This document shows, one piece after another, positions 26,133 to 36,238 of a stretch of DNA of 47,331 nt. The translations under genes and the position numbers were made by a program. The DNA comes from an uncultured Formosa sp. (GTDB lineage Bacteria > Bacteroidota > Bacteroidia > Flavobacteriales > Flavobacteriaceae). The notes below the pieces were generated by a model. The model was not told the origin of the DNA, ran no database searches, and was given only the letters and a program-made list of their open reading frames with translations. The DNA lies in NCBI GenBank assembly GCA_913052445.1, contig CAJXDP010000010.1, positions 1 to 47,331 on the forward strand, in the 5' to 3' direction. Position 1 is the stretch's first letter, and each line of letters starts with the position of its first letter.

Positions 26133-26697
26133 TTTCGGAAAGAATGTTTTGAATAACTTCTGGAAAGTGGCGTGACTCTAGTTGACGTATTTTGGTGGCA
26201 ACATCGTTAAAAGTGTCTGATTGAAGAATCGAACATTTAGCTTGAAAAATAATAGCGCCTTCATCATAATGCTCGTTCACATAATGAATTGTAATACCCG
26301 ACTCGGTTTCTTTATTGGCAACGACAGCCTTGTGTACGTGTATCCCATACATGCCTTTACCTCCGTACTTTGGCAATAATGCGGGATGAATGTTTAAGAC
26401 TTTATTTTGAAAAACATTTAATAAGTGTAATGGAAATCTCCATAAAAATCCGGCAAGTACAATAAGGTCTACCTTGTAACTCAAAAGATTATCAAGCGCC
26501 CAAACAGGGTCGTTAAGTTGATCTTTATCAAAAATAATTGTTTTAACGTTCAGTTCAAGAGCCCGATTTAAAACAAATGCCACAGGGTTGTTTGAGAGGA
26601 CAAGAACCACTTCAGCAAACTTATTTCCTTGAAAATACTTGATAATATTCTCAGCATTGGAGCCAGATCCGGAAGCAAAAATCGCAATTCGTTTCAT
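26125..26697 (-). CDS. purN: phosphoribosylglycinamide formyltransferase
   Basis: 190 residues from the ATG at 26697; a longer frame starting with TTG at 26730 is rejected because 'MKRIAIFASGSGSN' is the canonical N-terminus. Motifs: 'GSGSNAENI' (phosphate binding), 'LAGFLWRFP' (folate pocket), 'NIHPALLPKYGGKGMYGIHVH' over about 102-122 with the catalytic Asn/His, and 'HYVNEHYDEGAIIFQ' with the catalytic Asp (about 142). It transfers a formyl group from 10-formyl-THF to GAR in purine synthesis. Divergent from acpP. Confidence 0.95.
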   Translation of the reverse strand: MKRIAIFASGSGSNAENIIKYFQGNKFAEVVLVLSNNPVAFVLNRALELNVKTIIFDKDQLNDPVWALDNLLSYKVDLIVLAGFLWRFPLHLLNVFQNKVLNIHPALLPKYGGKGMYGIHVHKAVVANKETESGITIHYVNEHYDEGAIIFQAKCSILQSDTFNDVATKIRQLESRHFPEVIQNILSENG

Positions 26698-26819
26698 TAA
26701 TAGATTTTTTGGATTGAAATTCTTGAACAAAAAAAGGAATAATTATTCACATTGAGAAGTAAAAAGGCCAGACATGATAAATTTAAACAATTATAAACAC
26801 ACATTTTTGAAGTATTGAC

Positions 26820-26848
26820 TTGTTTTAAAGTAAAGTTTTTTATTTTTG
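26820..26848 (+). promoter_or_regulatory. acpP-fabF-rnc promoter
   Basis: TTG (26820-26822), 18 bases, then TATTTTTG (26841-26848), matching TANNTTTG. A second TTG (26815-26817) gives a 23-base spacer. The predicted leader is about 25 bases. Confidence 0.65.
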
Positions 26849-26879
26849 CATCCTAATTAATATTTAAAATAGAAAAATT

Positions 26880-27113
26880 ATGTCAGACATTGCATCAAGA
26901 GTAAAAGCGATTATCGTAGACAAATTAGGCGTTGATGAAAACGAAGTGGTAACCGAAGCTAGCTTCACTAACGACCTTGGAGCAGATTCGCTAGACACTG
27001 TAGAGCTAATAATGGAATTTGAAAAGGAATTTGATATTCAAATCCCAGACGACCAAGCAGAAAATATTGCAACCGTAGGTCAAGCTGTTTCTTATATAGA
27101 GGCTGCAAAATAA
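26880..27113 (+). CDS. acpP: acyl carrier protein
   Basis: 77 residues, acidic, with the phosphopantetheine serine in '[16 protein letters not shown]' (Ser38-39 region). It carries fatty-acid intermediates in the cytosol. It is directly followed by fabF (17 bp gap), the usual acpP-fabF-rnc order of many bacteria. A promoter with a consensus -7 box lies immediately upstream. Confidence 0.97.
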   Translation: MSDIASRVKAIIVDKLGVDENEVVTEASFTNDLGADSLDTVELIMEFEKEFDIQIPDDQAENIATVGQAVSYIEAAK

Positions 27114-27130
27114 TAGCATTTTAATTTTTT

Positions 27131-28381
27131 ATGGAACTAAAGCGAGTTGTAGTAACAGGCCTTGGGGCACTGACTCCTATTGGCAATAACGTAGACACGT
27201 ATTGGGAGGGCCTAATTAGTGGTAAGAGTGGTTGTGCTCCTATAACCTATTTTGATACTGAGCATTTTAAAACAAAATTTGCTTGTGAATTAAAAAATTT
27301 CAATATTTCAGACTTCTTCGATCGTAAAGAAGCACGTAAAATGGATCGCTTTACTCAATATGCTATGGTAGCTTCTGACGAAGCCATCATAGATTCCAAG
27401 CTTAATTTAGAGTCCATAGATAAACTTCGCGTTGGAGTTATTTGGGGTGCTGGAATTGGTGGCATTGAAACCTTCCAAAATGAAGTAATGAACTTTGCCA
27501 ACGGAAACGGAACGCCAAGATTTAATCCGTTTTTTATCCCTAAGCTAATAGCCGATATTGCGCCTGGAAATATTTCTATTAAACATGGTTTCATGGGGCC
27601 AAACTATACAACTGTTTCTGCTTGTGCTTCTTCAGCAAATGCGATATTTGACGCATTAAATTTAATACGTCTTGGGCACTGTGATGTTATCGTTAGTGGG
27701 GGTAGTGAAGCGTGCGTTACTCAATCAGGAATGGGTGGTTTTAATGCCATGCATGCACTGTCTACCCGAAATGAAAGCCCTGAAACAGCATCAAGACCGT
27801 TTGACGTAACTAGAGATGGTTTTGTGTTAGGAGAGGGTGCCGGCGCTCTAATATTAGAGGAGTACAGCCACGCTAAGGCTAGAGGAGCTAAAATATATGC
27901 AGAGCTTATAGGTGGCGGACTATCTTCCGATGCTTACCACATGACCGCTCCTCATCCAGAAGGAATTGGTGTAATTGCAGTAATGAAAAACTGTCTTGAG
28001 AATGCAGGACTGAAACCGGAAGACGTTGACGCGATCAACACCCATGGAACCTCAACGCCACTTGGAGACGTGGCAGAGCTGAAGGCAATCAAACAGGTTT
28101 TTGGTGCACACGCAAAAAAAATAAACATTAATTCAACAAAGTCTATGACCGGCCATCTACTTGGGGCCGCTGGAGCTATTGAAGCTATTTCCTCTGTATT
28201 ATCATTAGAACATGGCATGATTCCTCCAACAATTAATCATACGACTCATGATGAGAATATTGACCCAGAGTTAAATTTAACTCTTAATAAACCTCAAAAA
28301 CGAAACGTAAAGGTGGTGATGAGTAATACATTTGGTTTCGGTGGCCACAATGCTTGTGTTGTTTTCAAAAAAATAGATTAA
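27131..28381 (+). CDS. fabF: beta-ketoacyl-ACP synthase II
   Basis: 416 residues. Catalytic cysteine in 'TVSACASSANAIFDAL' (about residue 165), histidines in 'NTHGTSTPLGD' (about 305) and 'KSMTGHLLGAAGAIEA' (about 340), and the glycine-rich end 'MSNTFGFGGHNACVVFK'. It condenses malonyl-ACP with acyl-ACP in fatty-acid elongation. Second gene of the acpP operon, with rnc starting 6 bp downstream. Confidence 0.97.
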   Translation: MELKRVVVTGLGALTPIGNNVDTYWEGLISGKSGCAPITYFDTEHFKTKFACELKNFNISDFFDRKEARKMDRFTQYAMVASDEAIIDSKLNLESIDKLRVGVIWGAGIGGIETFQNEVMNFANGNGTPRFNPFFIPKLIADIAPGNISIKHGFMGPNYTTVSACASSANAIFDALNLIRLGHCDVIVSGGSEACVTQSGMGGFNAMHALSTRNESPETASRPFDVTRDGFVLGEGAGALILEEYSHAKARGAKIYAELIGGGLSSDAYHMTAPHPEGIGVIAVMKNCLENAGLKPEDVDAINTHGTSTPLGDVAELKAIKQVFGAHAKKININSTKSMTGHLLGAAGAIEAISSVLSLEHGMIPPTINHTTHDENIDPELNLTLNKPQKRNVKVVMSNTFGFGGHNACVVFKKID

Positions 28382-28387
28382 CTTCTT

Positions 28388-29128
28388 TTGAACTCTATTA
28401 AAAATATCTTTAAGCGACGTTTTGGAAAAGACAGAGGCCTTGTTGGGTCTTTAGAAAATATAATCGGATTTAGACCGTCAAAACTCGTCTACTACGAAAA
28501 AGCATTCACGCATAGATCAACAAACCGAAAAGACGAATTAGGAAATCCCGTTAGCTACGAAAGACTAGAGTTTTTAGGGGATGCCATACTGAGCGCAGTG
28601 GTGGCCCACTATTTATTTGATAAAGTCCCGAGCGGAGATGAAGGATATTTGACTAAAATGCGTTCAAAAGTAGTTAGTAGGAAGCATTTGAATGATATTG
28701 GAAAAGAGTTAGTGCTTTCAAGTTTGATGCAAAGTAAAATTCCTTTGTCACAATTTGGAGAAAACATTCATGGGAACTTGTTTGAAGCTCTAGTTGGTGC
28801 TGTCTTTTTAGACAAAGGCTACACGGCCTGTGAGCGGTTTATTTACAAAACAGTCGTTATACCCCATGTAAACATTGAATCCTTAGAAGGAAAGATCATC
28901 AGTTACAAAAGTTATATGATTGAGTGGTGTCAAAAAGAAAAAAAAGCCTTTTACTTCGAAAGTCTTGAGGATACTGGAAGAGATCAATTAAAACATTTTT
29001 CAGTTAAACTTCGTATAGGCGGAAAAGCAGTTGCGAAAGCGAGAGCTACTTCAAAAAAGAAAGCAGAAGAAAAAGTGTCTAAGCGAGCTTATTTTGTTCT
29101 TCAAGAGAAGATAAACGAAACCGCCTAA
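28388..29128 (+). CDS. rnc: ribonuclease III
   Basis: 246 residues. 'YERLEFLGDAILSAVVAHYL' (about 57-76) is the RNase III signature with catalytic Glu and Asp; 'HGNLFEALVGAVFLDKGY' (about 128-145) carries the second Asp-type/Glu site. A double-stranded-RNA-binding domain occupies about 170-240 ('SKKKAEEKVSKRAYFVL'). It processes rRNA precursors and structured mRNAs. The start codon is TTG (28388-28390), 6 bases after the fabF stop; the next ATG is far inside the catalytic domain, so this non-ATG start is required. Low initiation may keep the nuclease at a low level, by inference. Confidence 0.95.
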   Translation: MNSIKNIFKRRFGKDRGLVGSLENIIGFRPSKLVYYEKAFTHRSTNRKDELGNPVSYERLEFLGDAILSAVVAHYLFDKVPSGDEGYLTKMRSKVVSRKHLNDIGKELVLSSLMQSKIPLSQFGENIHGNLFEALVGAVFLDKGYTACERFIYKTVVIPHVNIESLEGKIISYKSYMIEWCQKEKKAFYFESLEDTGRDQLKHFSVKLRIGGKAVAKARATSKKKAEEKVSKRAYFVLQEKINETA

Positions 29129-29244
29129 CTAAGTAGTTCTTGATAAGCTATAACGTTTTCGCTATAATTTAGGGATAAGAAGCCCTAGATCAGCTTCGAT
29201 TTATTGGTTAATATCATATATTTACATAATGTTATCTGAGAATT

Positions 29245-29724
29245 ATGGCCATACATAAACTACTTGTTGATGATTTTGAAGATTTAAATTACTCACTTTT
29301 AGCGGTACACTGCGAAATGGAAGATTACCGGCTAGCGTACTTTTTAAATCGAAATTTAGAAACACGGCTCGCCAGGTCAAACAATGATCTTGACTTTATT
29401 ACTTCCCTAGCTTCATTTTCAGTTTTTGAATGGTCGAACACACGTCTTCACACTAATTGGCATCTAATTAAAAACAACTGCCTAGTAGAAGAAGTCGCTG
29501 TTTCTCAGGGATTGTTTTCAGAAACAAATGACAAAAGCTGGATCAGGTATTCATTGCTGCTGGAGCATCAATCTGTTGATTATTTTCTGAAAATAAATAA
29601 TGGTGGCGGATTTATAAACGAAAAACAAATCTTGGGCAAGATTCAAAAAATAGCGAAAGTATCTACAGCTTATAGCGTAGATGTTTCGAAGCTAAAATCA
29701 AAAGATCATTTAATATTTAATTAA
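29245..29724 (+). CDS. IPExxxVDY family protein with altered motif
   Basis: 159 residues, cytosolic. The position between rnc and pyk and the sequence '(S)LLLEHQSVDYFLKI' (about 103-117) identify the Bacteroidota IPExxxVDY family. Here the name-giving motif I-P-E-x3-V-D-Y reads L105-L106-E107-HQS-V111-D112-Y113, so Ile and Pro are both replaced by Leu. Function is unknown. Its TAA overlaps the pyk ATG (TAATG), so translation of pyruvate kinase is coupled to it. Confidence 0.85.
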   Translation: MAIHKLLVDDFEDLNYSLLAVHCEMEDYRLAYFLNRNLETRLARSNNDLDFITSLASFSVFEWSNTRLHTNWHLIKNNCLVEEVAVSQGLFSETNDKSWIRYSLLLEHQSVDYFLKINNGGGFINEKQILGKIQKIAKVSTAYSVDVSKLKSKDHLIFN

Positions 29725-31172
29725 TGTCATACAAAAGAAAAAAAACCAAAATTATAGCAACTCTAGGGCCTGCTATTAGTTCAAAAGAAATGCTTCGCAA
29801 AATGGTTGAGGCTGGTGTGAACGTGTTTAGAATCAACTTCTCTCATGCAGACTATGAAGATGTCAAGACTCGCATAAAATTTATCCGTGAAATAAACGAG
29901 GAATATGGCTTTAACGCATGTGTTTTAGCGGATTTACAAGGGCCTAAGTTAAGAGTCGGAGTAATGAAGGATGACGTAGTTGTAAGCCCAGGAGATGAAA
30001 TTATCTTTGCAACAGGCGATCGTTTTGAAGGAACTAAAGACCGTGTCTATATGACCTACGATCGCTTCCCTTTAGATGCAAAAAAAGGAGAAAGTATTCT
30101 CTTGGATGACGGAAAATTGCTCTTTGAAGTTCTTTCTACAAATTTAAAAGATGAAGTTAGGGCTAAAGTTATCCAAGGTGGGCCTTTGAAATCTAAAAAA
30201 GGGGTTAATCTTCCAAACACCGATATCTCACAGCCTGCTTTGACAGAAAAAGATAAAGAGGATGCTATCTTTGCTGTAGAGCAAGAAGTCGATTGGATGG
30301 CGCTATCCTTTGTAAGAAATCCTGAAGATTTAATGGAGCTACAAAAGCTAATTTCTGAACACAGTTCTTGTAAAATTCCTGTTATTGCTAAAATTGAAAA
30401 GCCTGAAGCAGTTGAAAATATTGATAAAATCATTGCATACTGCGATGGCTTGATGGTTGCTAGAGGGGATCTTGGAGTTGAAGTTCCTGCGCATCAAGTT
30501 CCTTTAATTCAAAAAGAATTAGTGTTAAAAGCTAAAAAAGCTAGGATTCCTGTAATTATTGCAACCCAAATGATGGAGTCCATGATTACAAGCTTGACGC
30601 CAACTCGTGCGGAAGTTAATGATGTTGCAAACTCCGTGATGGATGGTGCAGACGCAGTCATGCTTTCGGGTGAAACTTCTGTGGGACAATTTCCGGTTCA
30701 GGTAATTGAAAAAATGTCAAACATTATCAAAACTGTTGAAAATTCAGACTTGATTAATGTACCACAAAACCCTCCTCACATTCGTACAAAACGTTACATT
30801 ACAAAATCTATTTGCTACCATGCTGCGAATATGGCAAACGAAATTAATGCTCGAGCTATTTCTACACTCACAAATAGTGGATATACGGCATTTCAAATTT
30901 CAGCATGGCGCCCTGACGCTCACATTCTTGTGTTTTCATCAAACAAACGTATAATTTCGCAGTTAAATTTACTCTGGGGCGTTCGCGCTTTTCATTATGA
31001 TAAGTTTGCTTCAACAGACGAAACAATTAACGATGTTAATAAAATAGCCTACGAGAAAGGGTATTTAAAGGCAGAGGACATGGTTATCAGTTTGGCAGCA
31101 ATGCCAATGAAAAATAAAGGAATGGTAAATACCTTGAGGGTTGGTGAAGTTAAAAACTACTCTAAATTATAA
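29724..31172 (+). CDS. pyk: pyruvate kinase
   Basis: 482 residues. 'KIIATLGPAISS' N-terminus, the active-site signature 'IPVIAKIEKPEAVENIDKII' (about 211-230), 'MVARGDLGVEVPAHQVP' (about 239-255) and 'IATQMMESMITSLTPTRAEV' (about 275-294) are all present, with a C-terminal allosteric domain about 345-480. It converts PEP and ADP to pyruvate and ATP. Translation is coupled to the IPExxxVDY gene by a one-base overlap. Convergent with ilvA. Confidence 0.97.
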   Translation: MSYKRKKTKIIATLGPAISSKEMLRKMVEAGVNVFRINFSHADYEDVKTRIKFIREINEEYGFNACVLADLQGPKLRVGVMKDDVVVSPGDEIIFATGDRFEGTKDRVYMTYDRFPLDAKKGESILLDDGKLLFEVLSTNLKDEVRAKVIQGGPLKSKKGVNLPNTDISQPALTEKDKEDAIFAVEQEVDWMALSFVRNPEDLMELQKLISEHSSCKIPVIAKIEKPEAVENIDKIIAYCDGLMVARGDLGVEVPAHQVPLIQKELVLKAKKARIPVIIATQMMESMITSLTPTRAEVNDVANSVMDGADAVMLSGETSVGQFPVQVIEKMSNIIKTVENSDLINVPQNPPHIRTKRYITKSICYHAANMANEINARAISTLTNSGYTAFQISAWRPDAHILVFSSNKRIISQLNLLWGVRAFHYDKFASTDETINDVNKIAYEKGYLKAEDMVISLAAMPMKNKGMVNTLRVGEVKNYSKL

Positions 31173-31183
31173 AAAATCGATTT

Positions 31184-31209
31184 AAAAAGGAGTTTCTAAA
31201 TTAGAAACT
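31184..31209 (-). terminator. ilv operon terminator
   Basis: AGTTTCTA (31191-31198), loop AAT, TAGAAACT (31202-31209) forms a hairpin that contains the ilvA stop codon. On the minus strand it is followed by CCTTTTTAAATC, a short T-run. On the plus strand no T-run follows, so it acts mainly for ilvA. Confidence 0.6.
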
Positions 31210-32458
31210 GGAACAAATCAGGCTTATCGTTTAGGTAGTCGCCGTAAAAATTATATAATTTCATTTTAGATACTAGAGGCTTAAGATCGTAATGCGATTT
31301 AAGCTCAATTCCAACAACAGCTACGCCTGTTTCTCTGTTGACCTTTTTAGTATACTCAAAGTGTGTGATATCATCATTAGGGCCTAAAATATCGACTACA
31401 AACTCGCGTAAAGCGCCAGCTCGCTGAGGAAATGTAATTATGAAATAGTGTTTTAGTTTTGAATGGAGCAGGGCGCGCTCTTTTATTTCTGCGGTCCGTG
31501 TGATATCATTATTGCCTCCGCTTATGATGCAAACTACATTTTTCCCTTTAATATCAGCTTTAAAGCTGTCTAAAGCAGCTACACTTAAAGCGCCAGCCGG
31601 CTCGGCGATAATAGCGTCTTTGTTGTATAAATCTAATATTGTCTGACACGCACTGCCTTCAGATACCGTAATCATATCGTGTAAGTTCTCCTTACATATT
31701 TGGAAATTCTTGTCGCCAACTCGCTTCACAGCAGCGCCATCTACAAAATTATCTATAGTCTCCAGCTGTATTACTTCTCCCTTTTTAAAAGCTTCTTTCA
31801 TTGAAGGGGCTCCTTGAGGTTCAACCCCAATAATTTTTGTGGTAGGAGATAAAGCTTTAAATACTGTAGACATGCCTGAAGCTAAGCCTCCACCGCCAAC
31901 AGCTACAAAAATAAAATCAATTGGGTTAGGTGCTTGATTGATGAGTTCTAATCCTAATGTCGCCTGACCCTCAATTATCTTTTCATCATTAAAAGGATGT
32001 ATAAACGTTTTTTTTCGTTTGTTACAATCCTCAACGGCTGCGCTATATGCATCATCAAAGCTATCGCCTAATAACACTATTTTGACATAATGCTCCCCAA
32101 ACATCTTGACTCGCTCTATTTTCTGATTAGGTGTAGGAATTGGCATGAAAATAGTCCCCTTGATCTTTAACAGCTTACATGACAAAGCAACACCTTGAGC
32201 ATGGTTGCCTGCGCTTGCGCAAACAATGCCGTCCGCCTTTTCTGCTGTTGTTAAAGACTTCATTTTATTGTAAGCCCCTCTAATTTTATATGACCTTACC
32301 ACCTGTAAGTCTTCTCTTTTAAAGCTTAAATTACAATCAAACTTGGAAGAGTATTGCAGGTTGTGAATTAAAGGGGTCACGTTTGATACGCCTTCAAGAT
32401 TCCTTGCCGCTACTTTTACCGCTTCAATCGTTGGAAAATAGGGGGTTGTTTTTGACAT
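31196..32458 (-). CDS. ilvA: threonine ammonia-lyase (threonine deaminase)
   Basis: 420 residues, the shorter form with one C-terminal regulatory ACT-like domain (about 330-420, 'KHYFIITFPQRAGALREFV'). The PLP lysine is in 'FKREDLQVVRSYKIRGAYNKM', split over about 49-70. 'ASAGNHAQGVA' (about 89-99) and 'VGGGGLASGM' (about 192-201) bind the cofactor phosphate. It makes 2-oxobutyrate from threonine for isoleucine synthesis. Last gene of ilvDBNCA, starting 5 bp after ilvC. Confidence 0.96.
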   Translation of the reverse strand: MSKTTPYFPTIEAVKVAARNLEGVSNVTPLIHNLQYSSKFDCNLSFKREDLQVVRSYKIRGAYNKMKSLTTAEKADGIVCASAGNHAQGVALSCKLLKIKGTIFMPIPTPNQKIERVKMFGEHYVKIVLLGDSFDDAYSAAVEDCNKRKKTFIHPFNDEKIIEGQATLGLELINQAPNPIDFIFVAVGGGGLASGMSTVFKALSPTTKIIGVEPQGAPSMKEAFKKGEVIQLETIDNFVDGAAVKRVGDKNFQICKENLHDMITVSEGSACQTILDLYNKDAIIAEPAGALSVAALDSFKADIKGKNVVCIISGGNNDITRTAEIKERALLHSKLKHYFIITFPQRAGALREFVVDILGPNDDITHFEYTKKVNRETGVAVVGIELKSHYDLKPLVSKMKLYNFYGDYLNDKPDLFQFLI

Positions 32459-32463
32459 TCGTT

Positions 32464-33942
32464 TTAGGAGTCAGATTTAATTACTTTCATTGCTGTCATT
32501 GCTGTTCTTAGGACTTTTCCAGTGGCTTCAATAGGGTGATTTCTGATCGCATCGTTGACACGTATCAATTCTAGGTTGTCCACTTCGCTTGTTGATGTAA
32601 ATGAACTTCCAATGACGTCCGTGTCTACTGTTTTCATAAAATCAACTAGTAAAGGTTTACAAGCATGATCAAATAAATAACAGCCATATTCTGCTGTATC
32701 CGAAATTATTCTATTCATTTCGAATAATTTTTTTCTTGCTACTGTATTCGCGATTAGCGGAAGCTCGTGAAGCGATTCGTAATAAGCAGATTCTTCAACA
32801 ATTCCTGAACTTACCATTGTTTCAAATGCTAGTTCTACCCCAGCTCGTACAAATGCTACCATTAGTAGTCCGTGATCAAAATAGTCTTGCTCTAAGATTT
32901 GTTTTTTTGTTGGAGATGTTTTTTCAAAAGCTGTTTCACCTGTTTCTGCTCGCCACTTTAATAAATTAACGTCGTCATTTGCCCAATCTTTCATCATCGT
33001 TTTCGAAAAATGTCCAGACATAATATCGTCCATGTGTTTTACAAAAAGAGGCTTCATAATTACCTTTAAATTTTCTGATATTTCAAATGCTTTTATTTTT
33101 GCTGGATTCGATAAACGATCCATCATCGTTGTAATTCCTCCGTGCTTTAAGGCTTCGGTAATCGTTTCCCATCCATTCTGAATAAGTTTAGAGGCATAGT
33201 TTGCATCAATTCCCTTTTCAGTCATTTTATCAAAAGATAAAATCGAGGCTGTTTGAAGCACTCCACATAAAATAGTTTGCTCGCCCATTAAATCACTTTT
33301 GACCTCAGCTACAAAAGATGACTCTAAAACACCTGCTCGGTGACCACCTGTCGCCGCGGCATACGCTTTTGCCTGTGACCAACCCTTCCCTTCTGGGTCA
33401 TTTTCTGGGTGAACAGCCGTTAATGTAGGCACACCAAATCCTCTTAAATACTCTTCCCTAACTTCACTGCCTGGGCATTTTGGAGCCACCATAATAACCG
33501 TTAAATCTTCACGAATCTGCTTTCCCTCCTCTACAATATTAAACCCATGTGAGTACGCGAGTGTAGCGCCTTGTTTCATTAGTGGCATAACGGTATCAAC
33601 CACATTTGAGTGTTGTTTATCTGGAGTTAAATTAAGAACCAAGTCAGCACTTGGGATCATCTGCTCGTAGTTGCCAATAGTAAAGCCATTAGAAGAGGCG
33701 TTTCTAAAGGACTGACGCTCATCTGTTATTGCTTGTTCACGCAATGCATATGAGATATTAAGGCCTGAATCTCTCATATTGAGGCCTTGATTAAGCCCTT
33801 GAGCGCCACAACCTATAATTACAACTTTTTTTCCCAATAAAGCATTTACACCATCTTCAAACTCAGAAGATTCCATGAATCTACATTTTGAAAGTTGATT
33901 TAATTTTTGACTTAAGGATAGAGTATTGAAATAATTTGCCAT
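32464..33942 (-). CDS. ilvC: ketol-acid reductoisomerase, long (class II) form
   Basis: 492 residues, the E. coli-like class II length rather than the roughly 330 residues of class I. The NADPH-binding loop '[23 protein letters not shown]' lies at about 34-56; '[21 protein letters not shown]' at about 149-169 is characteristic, and two knotted C-terminal domains follow from about 210. It isomerises and reduces acetolactate and acetohydroxybutyrate with Mg2+ and NADPH. Fourth gene of the operon. Confidence 0.97.
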   Translation of the reverse strand: MANYFNTLSLSQKLNQLSKCRFMESSEFEDGVNALLGKKVVIIGCGAQGLNQGLNMRDSGLNISYALREQAITDERQSFRNASSNGFTIGNYEQMIPSADLVLNLTPDKQHSNVVDTVMPLMKQGATLAYSHGFNIVEEGKQIREDLTVIMVAPKCPGSEVREEYLRGFGVPTLTAVHPENDPEGKGWSQAKAYAAATGGHRAGVLESSFVAEVKSDLMGEQTILCGVLQTASILSFDKMTEKGIDANYASKLIQNGWETITEALKHGGITTMMDRLSNPAKIKAFEISENLKVIMKPLFVKHMDDIMSGHFSKTMMKDWANDDVNLLKWRAETGETAFEKTSPTKKQILEQDYFDHGLLMVAFVRAGVELAFETMVSSGIVEESAYYESLHELPLIANTVARKKLFEMNRIISDTAEYGCYLFDHACKPLLVDFMKTVDTDVIGSSFTSTSEVDNLELIRVNDAIRNHPIEATGKVLRTAMTAMKVIKSDS

Positions 33943-33963
33943 TATCGTTTTTGTTAGGTTTTG

Positions 33964-34494
33964 TTAGTTTTTAAATGCATTGAGCATTTCTGTTATCTTT
34001 AATTCATCTTTAGTGACTGCAATTCGAGCAGAGCGTACAAATTGCATAATTCCAAAAACACTCAGAGCTTCATGTAAGCTTTCTAATTCCGCTCTTCGAC
34101 CTGATTTTTCAAGAACAAAAAACTCTTTGTTAACCGTAACGATATGTGCGTTGCTTTCCTTGATTATATTTTGAATTTGACGTTCCTCAAACAGCAAGTC
34201 TGATTTAATTTTAAACAAGCAAGACTCTTGGTATATAGTGTCATCATCAGTGTGGTAATAAGCCTTGATTACTTCCACTTGCTTTTCAATTTGACCTAAG
34301 ATTTTTTTAATTTGATCTTCCGAGATATGAATCAATATCGTGAAACGAGAAACGCCTTCAATTTCAGAAACAGAAATATTAAGACTTTCAATATTGATAT
34401 GTCTTCGTTGAAAGATTGCGGAAATCCTATTGAGTAAACCAATGTTATTTTCGGTATACACAGAGACTGTATAAAGCTGTTTTTCTGTTGCCAT
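33964..34494 (-). CDS. ilvN: acetolactate synthase small (regulatory) subunit
   Basis: 176 residues. The N-terminal ACT domain reads 'YTVSVYTENNIGLLNRISAI' then 'FQRRHINIESLNIS' (about 8-40). It binds valine and confers feedback inhibition on the large subunit encoded immediately upstream (1-9 bp). The C-terminal half is a second ACT-like region. Family symbols ilvN and ilvH are interchangeable here. Confidence 0.95.
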   Translation of the reverse strand: MATEKQLYTVSVYTENNIGLLNRISAIFQRRHINIESLNISVSEIEGVSRFTILIHISEDQIKKILGQIEKQVEVIKAYYHTDDDTIYQESCLFKIKSDLLFEERQIQNIIKESNAHIVTVNKEFFVLEKSGRRAELESLHEALSVFGIMQFVRSARIAVTKDELKITEMLNAFKN

Positions 34495-34495
34495 C

Positions 34496-36229
34496 TTATT
34501 CTAATCTTATATCTGATACCGATGCTCCTGATTGAACCATTGGAAATACATTACCTTCTTTTTCTACACAAACCTCTAAAAAATAGGGGGCATCGCTATC
34601 AATCATTTCCTTTACAGCAGCTGCTAAATCTTCTCGTTTTGTAACTTTTTTTGCTTCTATATAATAGCCTTGAGCAATGGCTACAAAATTAGGGTTTACC
34701 ATTTCTGTAGATGCGTAACGCTTTTCAAAAAAAAGTTGTTGCCATTGGCGAACCATCCCTAAAAATTCATTGTTTAGAACGACTATTTTTACGGGTAATT
34801 TATTTTGAAATATTGTTCCTAATTCTTGTATCGTCATTTGATATCCCCCGTCCCCTATAACGGCAACAACTTCTCTTTCTGGAGCTGCCATTTTTGCACC
34901 TATTGCTGCAGGTAATGCAAAGCCCATGGTGCCTAAGCCTCCGGATGTAATGTTACTCTTAGTAATATTAAAATTAGCATATCGACATGCTATCATTTGA
35001 TGTTGACCAACGTCTGAAACAATCGCAGCCTCTCCTTTGGTTTGGATATTTATCTCTTTAAGTACTTCTCCCATAGTCAGCCCCTCTTTTGTTGGGTGCA
35101 AATCATTTTTGATGACTTTCTCATATTCGATTTCGTATAAATCCTTAAATTTCTGAAGCCATTCTGGGTGTGAATTAGTGTTAACCTGATTCAACAGCTG
35201 TAATAAACTATATTTAGCATCGCCTAAAACAGCAACATCTGATTTGATGTTTTTATCAACTTCCGCTGGATCAATTTCGAGATGAATGATTTTGGCTTGT
35301 GTGGCGTATTCATCTAATTTGCCTGTAACACGATCATCGAAACGCATTCCGATTGCGATTAATACATCACAATCATTCGTAAGAACGTTTGGCGCATAGT
35401 TTCCGTGCATTCCAACCATTCCTATATTTAATGGGTGTGATGTGGGAAGTGCTGAGGCGCCCATTATGGTCCATGCTGCGGGAATTCCTGCTTTTTCAAC
35501 AAGCGCCTTAAGCTCTGCTTCTGCTTTACTGATTATAATTCCTTGGCCCCAAATTATTAGTGGTTTTTTAGCGCTATTTATTAGAGCTGCGGCGGCAGAA
35601 ACAGAAGACGGATCTGTTTTTGGAACTGGAACATAACTTCGAACTCCTGTGCATTTTTTGTATTGAAATTCAAATTCTTCAAGCTGAGCATCTTTTGTAA
35701 TATCAATCAAAACCGGACCAGGTCGACCACTTTTTGCAATGTAAAATGCTCTTGCTATAATTTCCGGGATTTGAGATGCCTTTGTGATCTGGTGATTCCA
35801 TTTTGTTACTGGCGTTGAAATTCCAACAATGTCTGTTTCTTGAAAGGCATCACTACCTAGTAGATTTGATGGCACTTGACCTGTAATGCAAACAATAGGA
35901 GTTGAGTCTATTTGCGCATCCGCAATGCCTGTGACTAAGTTTGTTGCGCCAGGTCCGGAAGTTGCCATAGCGACCCCTACTTTACCAGAAATACGCGCAT
36001 AACCTTGGGCAGCATGGGCAGCACATTGCTCATGTCTTGTTAAGACATGGTTTATCTTATCCTCATATTTATATAGTTCATCATAAACTGGCATAATTGC
36101 CCCACCAGGATAGCCATATAAAACCTCTACTCCTTCAGCCAGTAAACATCTTACGATGGCTTCACTTCCTGAAATATGTTGTTTGGGTTGATCCAAGTAT
36201 TGCTTCTGAGTGCCGGTTAGTGTTTCCAT
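34496..36229 (-). CDS. ilvB: acetolactate synthase large (catalytic) subunit
   Basis: 577 residues from the ATG at 36229. A TTG two codons earlier (36235) is also in frame but is less likely. ThDP enzyme: catalytic glutamate in 'HVLTRHEQCAAHAAQGYAR' (about 60-78), FAD region about 220-340, and the ThDP/Mg motif 'GDGGYQMTIQELGTIFQ' to 'VVLNNEFLGMVRQWQ' (about 455-495, GDG...NN). It condenses pyruvate with pyruvate or 2-oxobutyrate. The stop is one base from the ilvN start. Confidence 0.96.
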   Translation of the reverse strand: METLTGTQKQYLDQPKQHISGSEAIVRCLLAEGVEVLYGYPGGAIMPVYDELYKYEDKINHVLTRHEQCAAHAAQGYARISGKVGVAMATSGPGATNLVTGIADAQIDSTPIVCITGQVPSNLLGSDAFQETDIVGISTPVTKWNHQITKASQIPEIIARAFYIAKSGRPGPVLIDITKDAQLEEFEFQYKKCTGVRSYVPVPKTDPSSVSAAAALINSAKKPLIIWGQGIIISKAEAELKALVEKAGIPAAWTIMGASALPTSHPLNIGMVGMHGNYAPNVLTNDCDVLIAIGMRFDDRVTGKLDEYATQAKIIHLEIDPAEVDKNIKSDVAVLGDAKYSLLQLLNQVNTNSHPEWLQKFKDLYEIEYEKVIKNDLHPTKEGLTMGEVLKEINIQTKGEAAIVSDVGQHQMIACRYANFNITKSNITSGGLGTMGFALPAAIGAKMAAPEREVVAVIGDGGYQMTIQELGTIFQNKLPVKIVVLNNEFLGMVRQWQQLFFEKRYASTEMVNPNFVAIAQGYYIEAKKVTKREDLAAAVKEMIDSDAPYFLEVCVEKEGNVFPMVQSGASVSDIRLE

Positions 36230-36238
36230 AATCAACGT

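Noticed and set aside
26698-26730. Longer PurN start at TTG (26730)
   Set aside because: The ATG at 26697 gives the canonical N-terminus, and the extra eleven residues are not family-like.
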